From the NCBI RefSeq assembly GCF_028769735.1, contig NC_088194.1, positions 248,001 through 312,000 on the forward strand: a stretch of DNA of 64,000 bases, written 5' to 3'. This document shows, one piece after another, positions 1 to 62,672 of the stretch. The notes beneath the pieces are model-generated. The model saw nothing but the letters and a program-made list of their open reading frames with translations. It had not been told where the DNA came from and made no database searches. Every line of letters begins with the position of its first letter. The stretch's first letter is position 1. The stretch comes from Zonotrichia leucophrys gambelii (taxonomy: Eukaryota; Chordata; Aves; Passeriformes; Passerellidae). A program made the translations under genes and the position numbers.

Positions 1-770
1 CCCTGCTCCTGTCTCTCCAAGACTTCCCAGATTTCCACATTTCCCTGCTCCTTTCTCTAAACCTTCCCACATTTCCACATTTCCCTGCTCCTGTCTAAAC
101 CTTCCCACATTTCTCTCCTCCTTTCTCTCCAAACCCTCCCAGATTTCCACATTTCCCTGCTCCTTTCTTTCTAAACCTTTCCACAATTCCCTGCTCCTCT
201 CTCCAAACCTTCCCAGATTTCCACATTTCCCTGCTCCTTTCTTTGTAAATCTTCCCAAATTTCCCTGCTCCGGTCTCTCCAAAGCTTCCCAATTTCCACA
301 TTTCCCTGTTCCTTTCTCTAAACCTTCCCACATTTCCACATTTCCCTGCTCCTGTCTCTCTAAACCTTCCCACATTTCTCTCCTCCTTTCTCTCCAAACC
401 CTCCCAGATTTCCACATTTCCCTGCTCCTTTCTCTCCAAACCTTCCCAAATTTCCCTGCTCCTGTCTCTAAACCTTCCCAGATTTCCACATTTCCCTGCT
501 CCTTTCTCTCCAAATCTTCCCAAATTTCCCTGCTCCTGTCTCTCCAAGACTTCCCAGATTTCCACATTTCCCTGCTTCCTTCTCTAAACCTTCCCACATT
601 TCCACATTTCCCTGCTCCTGTCTAAACCTTCCCACATTTCTCTCCAAACCTTCCCACATTTCCACATTTCTCTGCTCCTTTCTTTCTAAACCTTTCCAGA
701 TCTCCCAGTTCCTGTCTCTCCAAAGCTTCCCAGATTTCCACATTTCCCTGCTCCTTTCTCTAAACCTTGG
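1..770. repeat. CT-rich minisatellite, unit about 45 bp
   Basis: Tandem units of roughly 45 bp (with shorter 30-bp variants) carry the phrases CCTTCCCACATTTCCACATT and CCCTGCTCC in near-identical form about 18 times from the left edge to about 770. The plus strand is pyrimidine-rich, so the minus strand stays open over 100-150 codons, rich in Gly, Glu, Arg and Lys. These are repeat artefacts. The array probably lies in a GOLPH3L intron, since that gene continues leftward on the minus strand. Confidence 0.9.
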
Positions 771-829
771 GCACCTGGTTGGCTTCCCCTGGTCTGCAAT
801 TCCCCATCCACTCACCAGGAACAGCAGAG

Positions 830-990
830 TTTGGAACTGTGGGATGGTTTGGCTTGGAAGGGACCTTAAAGATCAACAGATCCCATTCCATGGCTGCTCA
901 TCCAAGCGGGCCTGGGCCACTCCCAGGGATGGGGCAGCCATGGAACACCCTGGGCCAGGGCCTCACCACCCTCCCAGGCAAAGATCTCCC
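830..990 (-). mobile_element. CR1-type LINE 3' fragment, antisense
   Basis: The phrase TTGGAAGGGACCTTAAAGAT at about 855, followed by 'CCCAGGGATGGGGCAGCCA' and 'CCAGGGCCTCACCACCCTC', is the familiar order seen when the 3' end of an avian CR1 LINE is read in reverse. Only the 3' end is present, which is typical of 5'-truncated CR1 copies. Assignment is from remembered CR1 sequence; the subfamily cannot be named. Confidence 0.7.
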
Positions 991-999
991 CAGGCTGAT

Positions 1000-1560
1000 G
1001 CAGGAGAGGGATGCAGGGCTGAAATCAAGGCACGGGGACAGCTCAGAGAGCCCCACAGCAGGCAGAGCTGATAAACCAGTTCCTAGCAGCTGATAAGGAC
1101 AAAGCAACTGAGCCCAGGGTGCCAGGCACACAGGAGGAGCTCCCACAGTGACATCCCCACCCAGAGGTGCCCATCCCCACCCCTGCCTGGCCCAGCAGAG
1201 GTGCAGCTCCTGCTCCCTGTCCATTGTGCCTGCCCACAGCTCCCAGCCCAGCTGGCTCTGCCCCTTCCCTCTGCTCTTTCCCCCACTGTTAAGGGTGTCC
1301 CCGTGTGCCAGCTGCTGCTTTGGGGCTGCAGAGGAGGAGGAAAGGATGTTCACCCTTTGATAAAGCAGCTGAGCTTCCTTCTACCCATGGATTCAGCCCT
1401 GGAAAAAACAACACCAACTCTGCTCTTCCTGTTCCCAAGGCAGAGCTGCTGGGACAGCATTATCCAGTGCACAGCTCAGCTTGCCATCTCCTGGCACAGG
1501 GAGCCCAGAGCAGCTGGACCATCCCTGGAAGTGTCCTGGACAGCAGCCTGGGATGGTGGG
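1000..1560. other. Non-repetitive intronic sequence, no gene seen
   Basis: Mixed-composition DNA between two CR1 pieces. Short open frames occur on both strands but show no recognisable protein, no phase-consistent splice pairing with GOLPH3L, and no RNA gene. It probably belongs to GOLPH3L intron sequence downstream of the 1813-1995 exon (minus strand). Confidence 0.5.
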
Positions 1561-1574
1561 AGCTGTCCCTGTCC

Positions 1575-3240
<1,666 letters not shown>

Positions 3241-3439
3241 CCAGGGGTTCCCAGCTCCCCATTCCCGGGGCTGTCGGGGATCCCCTCTCCCCCCATCGCT
3301 GGGCCGGTCGCAGCCCAGGCTCTGAGGGAGGAGCAGCGGAGCCCCCGAGCCCCTGAGGCCGCACGGGCGGGTCCCGCACCTCCGGCAGCGTCCGGGGACG
3401 GCTCCATCCCACCGCCCCTGAGCCACCGGGCTCCGACCC

Positions 3440-4250
3440 CGGCCCGGTTCCGCCTCATCCCCCGGGATCCGTCCGACCCCTCACAGCCCTGCCGGCCTGC
3501 CTCATCCCCCGGCCCCGTCCCACCCCTCACAGCCCCTGCCCGGCCCTGCCTCATCCTCCCCGGGCTTCATCCCACCCCTCACAGCCCCTGCCCGGCCCTG
3601 CCTCACCCCCCCCGGGTTCCGTCCCACCCCTCACAGCCCCTGCCCGGCCCTGCCTCACTCCCCAGGCCCTGTCCCACCCCTCACAGCCCCTGCCCGGCCC
3701 TGCCTCATCCTCCCCGGGCTCCATCCCACCCCTCACAGCCCCTGCCCGGCCCTGCCTCATCCCCCGAGCTTCATCCCCCCCCTCACAGCCCCTGCCCGGC
3801 CCTGCCTCACCCCCCCGGGCTCCGTCCGACCCCTCACAGCCCCAGCCCGGCCCTGCCTCACTCCCCAGGCCCTGTCCCACCCTTCACAGCCCCAGCCCGG
3901 CTCTGCCTCATCCCCCGGGCTCCGTCCGACCCCTCACAGCCCCAGCCCGGCCCTGCCTCATCCCCCGGGCTCCGTCCGACCCCTCACAGCCCCTGCCCGG
4001 CCCTGCCTGATCCCCGGGCTCCGTCCCACCCCTCACAGCCCCTGCCCGGCCCTGCCTCATCCCCCAGGCTTCCGTCCCACCCCTCACGGCCCCTGCCCGG
4101 CCCTGCCTCACCCGGCTCCATCCCACCCCTCACAGGCCCTGCCTCATCCCCCGGGCTCCATCCCCCCCCTCACAGCCCCAGCCCGGCCCTGCCTCACCCC
4201 CCCCGGGCTCCGTCCCACCCCTCACGGCCCCGACCCGGCTCCATCCCAGC
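3440..4250. repeat. GC-rich minisatellite, unit about 55-62 bp
   Basis: About 14 units containing 'CCACCCCTCACAGCCCC', 'TGCCCGGCCCTGCCTCA' and 'CCCCGGGCTCCGTCC'. Units differ by a few bases. The array sits just downstream (minus-strand sense) of the predicted GOLPH3L promoter, so it would be the first part of intron 1 or a 5'UTR-adjacent segment. Each unit holds a CpG-bearing CCCGGG core. Confidence 0.9.
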
Positions 4251-4254
4251 CCCC

Positions 4255-4562
4255 GGCCCAGCCCCGCTCCATCCCGCCCGCGGGTGAAGATCCGCCCCCC
4301 CATGAGGGTTGGGGGCTGCTAAAGCCCCCGCCCGCTGCTCCCCGCCCGGCCTCACCGCTGCCCGGCGGGTCCGTCCGCCCCGTTCCGCTCCGTTCCGGGG
4401 CCGCGGGCAGGAAAAGCCTCCGCGGGGCCGCCGCCGCTTCCTGGCCTCCGCTGGTCCCGCCCACGCCGCGGCTCTGACCAATGGGAGCCCGCGAGGGTCG
4501 GAGCAGCCAATGAGGGTGGCTCTGGTGGGTCAAGGGGCGGGACTTCCTACTGTCAGTCAGGG
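4255..4562 (-). promoter_or_regulatory. GOLPH3L: GOLPH3L CpG-island promoter (predicted)
   Basis: Dense CpG sequence with two inverted CCAAT boxes read on the minus strand as ATTGG (plus-strand CCAATGGGAG near 4479 and CCAATGAGG near 4508). There are also GC boxes (CCCGCCC and GGGGCGGGAC) between 4455 and 4545. The order GC box, CCAAT, CCAAT, GC box followed by a CpG-rich leader fits a TATA-less housekeeping promoter firing leftward into GOLPH3L. The start site and noncoding exon 1 (probably between 4260 and 4450) cannot be fixed from sequence alone. Confidence 0.7.
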
Positions 4563-4565
4563 GTG

Positions 4566-6560
4566 GCTCCGCCCCCGCGCCGCGTGTCGTGTCCCGCTCC
4601 CGTTCCTGCTCTTGTCCCGTCCCGTGTCCCATTGCGTGTCCTGTCCCCATTCCGTGTCCCGTCCCGTGTCCCCTCCTGGGTCCCATTCCGTGTCCTGTCC
4701 CGTGTCCCCTCCTGGGTCCCATTCTGTGTCCCGTCCCGTGTCACATCCCAATATTCCGTTCCTGCTCCAGTCCCGTCCTGTCCCGTGTCCCATTCTGTGT
4801 CAAACCCGTTCCCGTTCCTGCTTATCGCGTCCCGTGTGCCATTCCTTGCCCAATCCCGCTCCTGTCCCGTGTCCCATTCCGTGTCAATTCCCGTCCGTTC
4901 CTATTTGTCCCGTCCTGTCCCGTGTCCCGTCCCGTGTCCCATCCCATTCCCGTCCTTCCCATGTCCCATTCCCGCTCCAGTCCCGTCTTCCTCTCGATCC
5001 GGTTCCTGTCCTATCCCGTGTCCCATTCCCGTTCCCATCCCGTCTCCCTTTCCCACTCCAGTCCCATCCCGTGTCCCATTCCCACTCCAGTCCCATCTCT
5101 CTCTCCCATCCCATTCCCGTTCCCGTGTCCCATTCCCGTTCCCATCCCGTTCCCGTCCTATCCCGTGTCCCATTCCCACTCCAGTCCCGTTCCCCTCTCC
5201 CATCCCATTCCCGTCTTGTCCCGTTCCCACTCCAGTCCTGTCTCCCTCTCCCATCCCGTTCCCGTTCCAGTCCCGCCTCCTCTCCCATCCCATTCCCGTC
5301 CCGTGTTCCGTTCCCACTCCAGTTCCGTCTCCCTCTCCCATCCCGTGTCTCATCCCTGTCCCATTCCCGTTCCTGTCCCGTCTCCTCCTCTCATCCCATT
5401 CCCGTTCCCATCCCGTGTCCCATTCCCACTCCAGTCCCGTCCCGTGTCCCATTCCCGTTCCCATCCCATTCCCGTTCCGTGTCCCGTTCCCCTCTCCCAT
5501 CCCATTCCCGTCCTGTCCCGTGTCCCATTCCCACTCCAGTCCCGTCTCTCTCTCCCATCCCGTTCCCGTGTCCCGTTCCCGTCCCGTCCCCCTCTCCCAC
5601 CCCGTGTCCCATTCCCGTTCCCATCCCATTCCCGTTCCCGTCCCGTCTCCCTTTCCCATTCCTGTCCTATCCCGTGTCCCATTCCCACTCCAGTGCCGTC
5701 CCGTATCTCATCCCATTCCCGTCCTGTGTCCCGTGTCCCATTCCCGTTTCCCTCTCCCATCCCATTCCCGTCCTGTCCCGTTCCCCCTCCAGTCCCGTGT
5801 CCCTCTCCATCCCGTGTCTCATCCCTGTCCCATTCCCGTTCCCATCCCGTCTCCCTCTCCCATCCCATTCCCGTCCTGTGTCCCGTGTCCCATTCCCGTT
5901 CCCATCCAGTCCCCCTCTCCCATCCCGTTCCCGTCTCCCTCTCCCATCCCGTGTCTCATTCCTGTCCCCGTCCCGTGTCCCGTTCCCGTTCCTATCCCGT
6001 CTCTCTCTCCCATCCCGTTCCCGTTTCCCGTTCCCATCCCGTTCCCTTTCCCATCCCATGCCCGTTCCCATCCCATTCCGGTCCCGTCTCCCTCTCCCAT
6101 CCCATTCCCATTCCCGTCCCGTTCCTATCCCGTCTCCCTCTCCCATCCCGTTCCCGTGTCCCGTTCCCGTTTCCCGTTCCCATCCCATTCCCGTTCCCGT
6201 CCCGTCTCCCTTTCCCATTCCTGTCCTATCCCGTGTCCCATTCCCGCTCCAGTGCCGTCCCCTTCCCGTTCCCATTTCCCGTTTCCCGTTCCCATCCCAT
6301 TCCCTTTCCCATCCCATTCCCGTCCCCCTCTCCCACTCTGTGTCCCATTCCCGTTCCCATCCCGTGTCCCGTTCCCCGTTCCCATCCCGTTCCCGTTTCC
6401 CGTTCCCATCCCGTTCCCGTCCCGTCCCCCTCTCCCATCCCGTGTCCCCTTCCCGTTCCCTGTCTCGTTCCCGTTTCCCGTTCCCATCCCATTCCCGTTC
6501 CCGTCCCATCCCGTTCCCGTTTCCCGTTCCCTTCCCGTGCCCTCCCCGTTCCCACCGCCG
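4566..6560. repeat. C/T-rich short-unit array (CCCGTTCCCATCC)
   Basis: About 2 kb of short units built from CCCGTTCC, CCCATCCC, CCCGTGTCC and TCTCCCTCTCC in shuffled order. The plus strand contains almost no A outside CAT. All plus-strand frames stay open for 670-760 codons (Pro, Ser, Arg, Val, Phe). The minus strand reads as Gly/Thr/Glu/Arg strings. The array begins immediately upstream of the GOLPH3L promoter. Marked G/C skew makes it a candidate for R-loop or i-motif/G4 structure. Confidence 0.95.
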
Positions 6561-7225
6561 GTAACGGATCAGCCGCTGCACGAACGCCGAACGCCGTTTA
6601 ATGCCGACCGCCCATTGCTCATTCACAGCCGAACCCGCCAGCAGCGTTCAGCTGTGCCCGCCCTTCCCTCCCGTTCCCGACACACAACGAGCGGCTCGGG
6701 GCTGCCGGAGGGCTCGGTACCGGCTCCGAGCTCAGCCGGGCCCTCCGGTGCTCCTGGAACCGAGCAGAGCAGCCACGGACACCGAAATCCCTGGAATTTA
6801 AAGCACGGAGAGAGCTCGTTCTTCACCCGAGCGCGGTGATCCCGCAAAGCTCAACTGCTCCAATCATCCCTCGGAAAGGCAAAAACTGCAACTGCAAAAA
6901 CTGAAACAGCTCGAACTGACAGCCCAGCCCTGTGGAAAGCTCTGGAAATCACCCCAAAAATGGAGAGGTTCAGAATCAGAGCCCAATGGTGAAATCCTGT
7001 GCTGGGGATGAGTTTCCTCCGTCACCATCAGGACCTGGAGCCAACCCAAAAACTCCCAAAAATCCAAAGATTTCTGTGCAAAATGAGGCTGGAATTCCTC
7101 AGCTGGGCTTGCTGACATTTTCCTTCCTTCAGAAAAATCCTGATGGCACTGATGGAGCAGAACAGATCCTGCAAACCAACCGGGAACAGGCAACAGCAGG
7201 GGAGAACGTGGGACAGATGGGCTCC
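6561..7225. other. Unique GC-rich segment, function unknown
   Basis: The first about 280 bases are CpG-rich and non-repetitive; the remainder is ordinary sequence. It lies between the C-rich array upstream of GOLPH3L and the repeat that forms the 3' end of HORMAD1. A minus-strand ATTAAA (6602-6597) could be a poly(A) signal for a very long HORMAD1 3'UTR. Alternatively, the CpG stretch could be an upstream GOLPH3L regulatory element. No protein similarity is recognised in either strand. Confidence 0.4.
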
Positions 7226-10200
7226 AAAAACTGCTCCTTAATTTCCAAATTTTGGGAATTAAAACTGCTCCTTTAATTGCTGAATTTCCTCCTTTTGGGC
7301 ACTAAAATTGCTCCTTGGAATTGCTGAATTTCCTCCTTTTGGGAAACTAAAATTGCTGAATTTCCTCATTTTGGGCAACTAAAACTCCTTTTGGGCAACT
7401 AAAACTGCTCCTTGGAATTGCTGAATTTCCTCATTTTGGGCACTAAAACTGCTCCTTGGAATTGCTGAATTTCCAACTTTTGGGCACTAAAACTCCTTGG
7501 AATTGCTGAATTTCTCCTTTTGGGAAACCAAAATTGCTCCTTGGAATTGCTGAATTTCCTCCTTTTGGGAATTAAAACTGCACCTTGGAATTGCTGAATT
7601 TCCTCATTTTGGGAAACTAAATTTGCTCCTTGGAATTGCTGAATTTCCTTCTTTTGGGAAAATAAAATTGCTCCTTGAGCTTCTTCCTTTGGGCACTAAA
7701 ACTGCTCCTTGGAATTATTGACTTACCTCCTTTTGGGAAAATAAAATTGCTCCTTGGGCTTCTTCCTTTTGGGAACTAAAACTGCTCCTTGGAATTGCTG
7801 AATTTCCTCCTTTTGGGAAAATAAAACTGCTCCTTGGAATTGCTGAATTTCCTCATTTTGGGAACTAAAACTGCTCCTTGGAATTGCTGAATTTCTTCAT
7901 TTTGGGCACTAAAACTGCTCCTTGGGCTTCTTCCTTTGGGCAACTAAAACTGCTTGGAATTGCTGAATTTCCTCCTTTTGGGCACTAAAACTGCTCCTTG
8001 GAATTGCTGAATTTCTCCTTTTGGGAAACTAAAACTGCTCCTTGGAATTGCTGAATTTCTCCTTTTGGGCACTAAAACTGCTCCTTGGAATTGCTGAATT
8101 TCTCCTTTTGGGCACTAAAATTGCTCCTTGGACTTCCTTCTTTAGACAACTAAAACTGCTCCTTGGAATTGCTGAATTTCCAACTTTTGGGCACTAAAAC
8201 TGCTCCTTGGAATTGCTGAATTTCTCCTTTTGGGAAACTAAAATTGCTCCTTGGGCTTCTTCTTTTGGGAACTAAAACTGCTCCTTGGAATTATTGATTT
8301 TCCTCATTTTGGGCACTAAAACTGCTCCTTGGAATTGCTGAATTTCCTCCTTTTGGGAAACTAAAACTGCTCCTTGGGCTTCCTTCTTTAGACAACTAAA
8401 ACTGCTCCTTGGAATTGCTGAATTTCTTCATTTTGGGCACTAAAACTGCTCCTTGGAATTATTGATTTTCCTCCTTTTGGGTACTAAAATTGCTCCTTGG
8501 AATTGCTGAATTTCCTCCTTTTGGGCACTAAAACTGCTCCTTGGAATTGCTGAATTTCTTCCTTTTGGGCACTAAAACTGCTCCTTGGAATTGCTGAATT
8601 TCCTCATTTTGGGAAACTAAAACTGCTCCTTGGGCTTCTTCCTTTGGGCAACTAAAACTGCTCCTTGGAATTATTGATTTTCCTCCTTTTGGGACACTAA
8701 AATTGCTCCTTGGGCTTCTTCTTTTGGGAACTAAAACTGCTCCTTGGAATTGCTGAATTTTCTCCTTTTGGGCACTAAAACTGCTCCTTGGAATTATTGA
8801 TTTTCCTCCTTTTGGGAAAATAAAATTGCTCCTTGGGCTTCTTCCCTTGGGCAACTAAAACTGCTCCTTGAGCTTCTTTTGGGAAACCAAAACTGCTCCT
8901 TGGAATTGCTGAATTTCTCCTTTTGGGCACTAAAACTGCTCCTTTAATTGCTGAATTTCCTCATTTTGGGCACTAAATTTGCTCCTTGGGCTTCTTTCTT
9001 TGGGCACTAAAACTGCTCCTTGGAATTGCTGAATTTCCTCATTTTGGGAAACTAAAACTGCTCCTTGGAATTGCTGAATTTCCTCCTTTTGGGAAAATAA
9101 AATTGCTCCTTGGAATTACTGATTTTCCTCCTTTTGGGCAACTAAAACTGCTCCTTGGGCTTCTTCTTTTGGGAACTAAAACTGCTCCTTGGAATTGTTG
9201 AATTTCCTCATTTTGGGAAACTAAAACTGCTCCTTGGAATTGCTGAATTTCTCCTTTTGGGAAACTAAAACTGCTCCTTGGAATTATTGATTTTCCTCCT
9301 TTTGGGAAACTAAAATTGCTCCTTGGGCTTCCTTCTTTAGACAACTAAAACTGCTCAATGGAATTGCTGAATTTCTCCTTTTGGGAACTAAAACTGCTCC
9401 TTGGAATTGCTGAATTTCCTCCTTTTGGGCACTAAAACTGCTCCTTGGAATTATTGATTTTCCTCCTTTTGGGAAACTAAAATTGCTCCTTGAGCTTCTT
9501 CCTTTGGGCAACTAAAACTGCTCCTTTAATTGCTGAATTTCCAACTTTTGGGCACTAAAACTGCTCCTTGGAATTGCTGAATTTCCTCCTTTTGGGAAAC
9601 TAAAATTGCTCCTTGGGCTTCTTCCTTTGGGCAACTAAAACTGCTCCTTGGAATTATTGATTTTCCTCCTTTTGGGAAACCAAAATTGCTCCTTGGGCTT
9701 CCTTCTTTAGACAACTAAAACTGCTCCTTGGAATTGCTGAATTTCCTCCTTTTTGGAAAATAAAATTGCTCCTTGGAATTGCTGAATTTCCTCATTTTGG
9801 GAACTAAAACTGCTCCTTGGAATTGCTGAATTTCCTCCTTTTGGGAACCAAAACTGCTCCTTGGAATTGCTGAATTTCCTCCTTTTGGGAAACTAAAATT
9901 GCTCCTTGGGCTTCATCCTTTAGGCAACTAAAACTGCTCCTTGGAATTGCTGAATTTCCTCATTTTGGGCACTAAAACTGCTCCTTGGAATTGCTGAATT
10001 TCCAACTTTTGGGCACTAAAACTGCTCCTTGGAATTGCTGAATTTCCTCCTTTTGGGAAACTAAAACTGCTCCTTGGAATTCCTGAATTTCTCCTTTTGG
10101 GAAACTAAATTTGCTCCTTGGAATTATTGATTTTCCTCCTTTTGGGAAAATAAAACTGCTCCTTGGTATTGCTGAATTTTCTCCTTTTGGGAATTAAAAT

Positions 10201-10470
10201 TGCTCCTTGGAATTATTGATTTTCCTCCTTTTGGGAAACTAAATTTGCTCCTTGAGCTTCTTTCTTTGGGCACTAAAACTGCTCCTTGGAATTGCTGAAT
10301 TTCCAACTTTTGGGCACTAAAACTGCTCCTTGGGCTTCTTCTTTTGGGCACTAAAACTGCTCCTTGGAATTGCTGAATTTCCTCATTTTGGGAACTAAAA
10401 CTCCTCCTTGAATTTCTCCTTTTGGGAAACTAAATCTGCTCCTTTAATTGCTGAATTTCCTCCTTTTGGG
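7226..10470. repeat. 44-bp minisatellite derived from HORMAD1 terminal codons
   Basis: About 70 tandem units with plus-strand core 'CTGCTCCTTGGAATTGCTGA' followed by 'ATTTCCTCCTTTTGGGCA' and CTAAAA. Some units are shortened ('CTTGGGCTTCTTC'). The unit aligns with the end of the HORMAD1 coding sequence, minus-strand 10516-10473, at 37 of 44 positions by eye. On the minus strand a unit can be read PKRRKFSNSKEQF-stop, against PKRRKLSEPKEQI-stop in the real exon. The array begins at the stop codon, so the HORMAD1 3'UTR is, or starts inside, this repeat. Confidence 0.95.
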
Positions 10471-10472
10471 CT

Positions 10473-38721
<28,249 letters not shown>

Positions 38722-38740
38722 TCTGCAGAGATTCCTGTGC

Positions 38741-39545
38741 CTGTCAATAAAACACCTGCATTAGCACCTGGATAAGGAAAAAGGGGCTGCAGCTTCTCCA
38801 GGGCATTCCCTGGATTTACCAACACCTCCTGCACAATTCACCAGCTCAAACAAACCTGTGTTTTTCACAAAACAGAACAGGATGGCTTCTCTAATCATCC
38901 CCAGTATCAGATTCTTGATTTTCACGGCTTCCCTGAGGCTACAGGGTGCAATAATTAGAATGTTTATATCTGTATTTCTATGAAATATGAACATCTAAAG
39001 GCAGTTCTCTTCAGTACTAAATGGTGCCCAACCTACAGGATTTTCAAATGTATGAAAATGCTCCCCACATTTCAAACACCCCCAGACTTGAGTTGTTTTC
39101 ATCTATAATTTAAATGAGTGTGGGAGAATCTGAACCCTCACCACTCTAAGCCTGACTCCACACAAACCTTCCCCCCAACTCAGGAATAACAAATTCGCCC
39201 ACGCCTGAGGAAAACACCTTCCCCAAGTTAGAAATAAGGTCTGGATCACGAAGGGCACCGAGTTCCCCTCAGTAATCCTCCATAAACCCCCTGATTGCAG
39301 CACAGGGCCGCTGTGAGGAAGGAGCCGCTCCCCTCAGCCTCAGCCCAGAAACCACCACCTGCTTCGAGGGAAACTGAGGCAAGCGCGAAGACACAACGCT
39401 GCAGAGCAGCACAGGGCGGCGGGCAACAAAACTCGGAGGTAAGGTGAGAGAGATAATCGAGGAAAAACTGGAGGAGAAAGTGAAGAGAGAGAAGGGAAAT
39501 TAAGGAAGTTGAAGGAAAGGAGGTGAGAGAAGCGCGTGCCCTCAC
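38741..39545 (-). other. Predicted HORMAD1 5'UTR intron; no gene seen
   Basis: Unique, mostly AT-rich sequence turning GC-richer after 39240. Inferred to be intron 1, between a noncoding exon ending at CTGAGG|GTGAGGG (39546) and the acceptor at 38741. No coding similarity was found in its short open frames. Confidence 0.5.
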
Positions 39546-39710
39546 CCTCAGGGCGCCTTTCCCGCCCTCGCCCTCAGCGGGCTCCGCCGCGGGGCCGTGC
39601 GCAAACGCAGGGGGCGGGGCTTGCCCGCAGGGGGCGGGGCTGGCCCTCAGCCGGCGCCGCGCATGCGCAGTTCTGCCCCGTCTGTGAGGGGTCGGGGGGT
39701 TGCGGAATGT
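39546..39710 (-). promoter_or_regulatory. HORMAD1: HORMAD1 CpG promoter with NRF1-like palindrome
   Basis: CpG-dense block with two copies of GCAGGGGGCGGGGC (GC boxes, near 39609 and 39627) and the NRF1-type palindrome GCGCATGCGCA at about 39658. There is no TATA. It is placed immediately upstream of the predicted HORMAD1 noncoding exon. HORMAD1 in mammals is silenced in somatic tissue by promoter methylation, which would fit a CpG promoter. Confidence 0.6.
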
Positions 39711-40685
39711 TCTGGGCTGTGAGGGAATTACAAAGATTTTCTTTTTAATTTTTCATCCCTGTTCCAGTACTGACACCTCAAAAGCCCCACCCTGAGAGCG
39801 TTGTCCGAACGCTTCTGGAGCTCTGGCAGCTTTGGGTCAGCAGCATCACCCTATAATCCAATTTAAACCTCGCTGACACAGCTCCAGCCATTCCCTCACA
39901 CGTTATAATATTGGCTTTTCGCAAATATTCAAATGGATTCTGTATGTGTGATGTTAAAGTAACTTTGTTACAAAGGTATGGGTTTTATGTTTGCCTTGGG
40001 ATAAAATGGCACACAGTGTGTCCAAACTCCAGCTGGACCAAAACAAAGTAACATATTTAGGCTTCATACTGGGGAAACGGCATAATCCTGGGCATAATAC
40101 ACGTAGGAATAATTAATAATAAAAAAGAACCCTTTTATGAGATAAGCATGTTTCATTTTTATATATTCTAAAGCTATAGTTTCAAAGATTCTTGCTACAA
40201 GCAATATTCTAAAATTATACTTCAAAAGGTTATTGTTGCTGAACTCTGTAAGGATTAACTACAAGCAGAAAGTTCCTGTCAAAAAGCAACATCCTTAACA
40301 CTTTAATTCAAATGCTCCTAAATCAACTTAGGAGCATTTAGTTAAATGTAAAGGTTAACCTTTAGTAACCTTACCTTTAATAAGGTTTTGTAACCTAACC
40401 TTTAGTAACATTACCTTTAGTAAAGGTTCACATTTAGTAAAATGCATAAAGGTTAATTGTGAGCAAAAGATAGGTTCAAAGGCCTTCTTCCATGTTTTAC
40501 TTTCCTCAGTTATTTATTAGAATTATAACTGTCCCATGGTCGGTCTCCACACATATCACAATCACGAATACACACGTTGCCTGTATGTACCTGATACGAA
40601 ACACAGACTTGTATTTCACAATTTTTAGGCTTAATTTAGGGGAAATGACACAATCTTTGGTATAACACATATGGAACCAACAGCG
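39711..40685. other. Intergenic spacer between divergent HORMAD1 and KHDC4
   Basis: About 1 kb of AT-rich, non-array sequence. Contains a perfect 12-bp inverted repeat (40310-40339) and several CCTTTAGTAAC phrases. No gene or RNA feature is recognised. Confidence 0.5.
40310..40339. repeat. Perfect inverted repeat, 12-bp arms
   Basis: AAATGCTCCTAA, six-base spacer ATCAAC, TTAGGAGCATTT. The arms are exact complements and could form a hairpin. The spacing (no U run, no conserved box) does not suggest a known RNA gene. It may be a remnant of a small palindromic transposon end. Confidence 0.8.
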
Positions 40686-40689
40686 GGGC

Positions 40690-40850
40690 CGATCTGGGTG
40701 ATCTTTGTGCTCCTTCCCCCCTCACAACCCCCGGCCTGCGGCGCCATGGCAGCGACCGGAAGTGGCCGCGCCGTCTCCATGGCAACGAGCGGAAGCGGCG
40801 ACGCGCGGCGGGCGCGGAGCCGGAAGTGACGCCCGGCAGCCGTGGCGGCC
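40690..40850 (+). promoter_or_regulatory. KHDC4: KHDC4 promoter with ETS motifs
   Basis: CpG-rich region with ACCGGAAGTGGC (about 40754), GAGCGGAAGC and GCCGGAAGTGACG (about 40820), which are classical ETS/GABP sites, the last overlapping a CRE-like TGACG. No TATA or CCAAT is seen. The translation start at 40851 has a favourable context (GCGGCCATGTC), so transcription probably starts within these 150 bases. Confidence 0.75.
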
Positions 40851-61727
<20,877 letters not shown>

Positions 61728-61784
61728 GTACGGTGTCCGGCTGTGTGTCGTACATCTGTGTGTCCGTCCATGTCCGTCATACAT

Positions 61785-62672
61785 CTGTTGTCATCATCCA
61801 TCATCCATCATCCAATCATTTCACATCCATCATCCTATCCATCCATCCATCCATGCCCATCCATCATCCATCATCCATCCATCCATCCATCCACCATCCA
61901 TCCATCCAATCCATCATCATCCATCCATCATCCACATCCTCATCATCCATCATCATCATCATCCATCATCCATCATCATCCATCCATCACATCATCCATC
62001 CATCCATCATCCATCCATCCATCATCCATCCATCCTTCCATCCATCATCCATCCATCATCCATCCATCCATCCATCATCCATCCATCCATCCATCCATCA
62101 TCCATCCATCCATCATCCATATCCATCATCCATCATCCATCATCCATCATCCATCATCCATCCATCATCCATCCATCATCCATCCATCATCCATCCATCC
62201 ATCATCCATCATCCATCCATCCATCATCCATCCATCATCCATCCATCCATCATCCATCATCCATCCATCCATCATCCATCCATCCATCATCCATCCATCA
62301 TCCATCATCCATCCATCATCCATCCATCATCCATCCATCCATCATCCATCCATCATCCATCCATCCTCATCCATCCATCCATCCATCCATCCATCATCCA
62401 TCCATCATCCATCCATCATCCATCCATCCATCATCCATCATCCATCCTCATCCATCCATCATCCATCCATCATCCATCCATCATCCATCCATCCATCATC
62501 CATCCATCATCATCCATCCATCATCCATCCATCCATCATCCATCCATCATCCATCACTCCATCCATCCATCCATCCATCCATCCATCCATCCATCCATCC
62601 ATCATCCATCCATCATCCATCCATCCATCATCCATCCATCCATCCATCCATCATCCATCCATCCATCCTTTT
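61785..62672 (+). repeat. CATC/CATCCATC microsatellite
   Basis: About 890 bases of (CATCCAT)n and (CATC)n in KHDC4 intron 10, reading [11 protein letters not shown] in an open frame fused to exon 10 when the donor is ignored. Not coding. Confidence 0.97.

Noticed and set aside
4309..6839. Plus-strand frames of 670-758 codons rich in Pro, Ser, Arg
   Set aside because: Short-unit C/T-rich array without stops; no start context, no domain, all three frames equally open.
40310..40339. Hairpin as a microRNA or terminator
   Set aside because: 12-bp arms with a 6-base loop are too short for a pri-miRNA stem, and terminator hairpins of this kind are bacterial.
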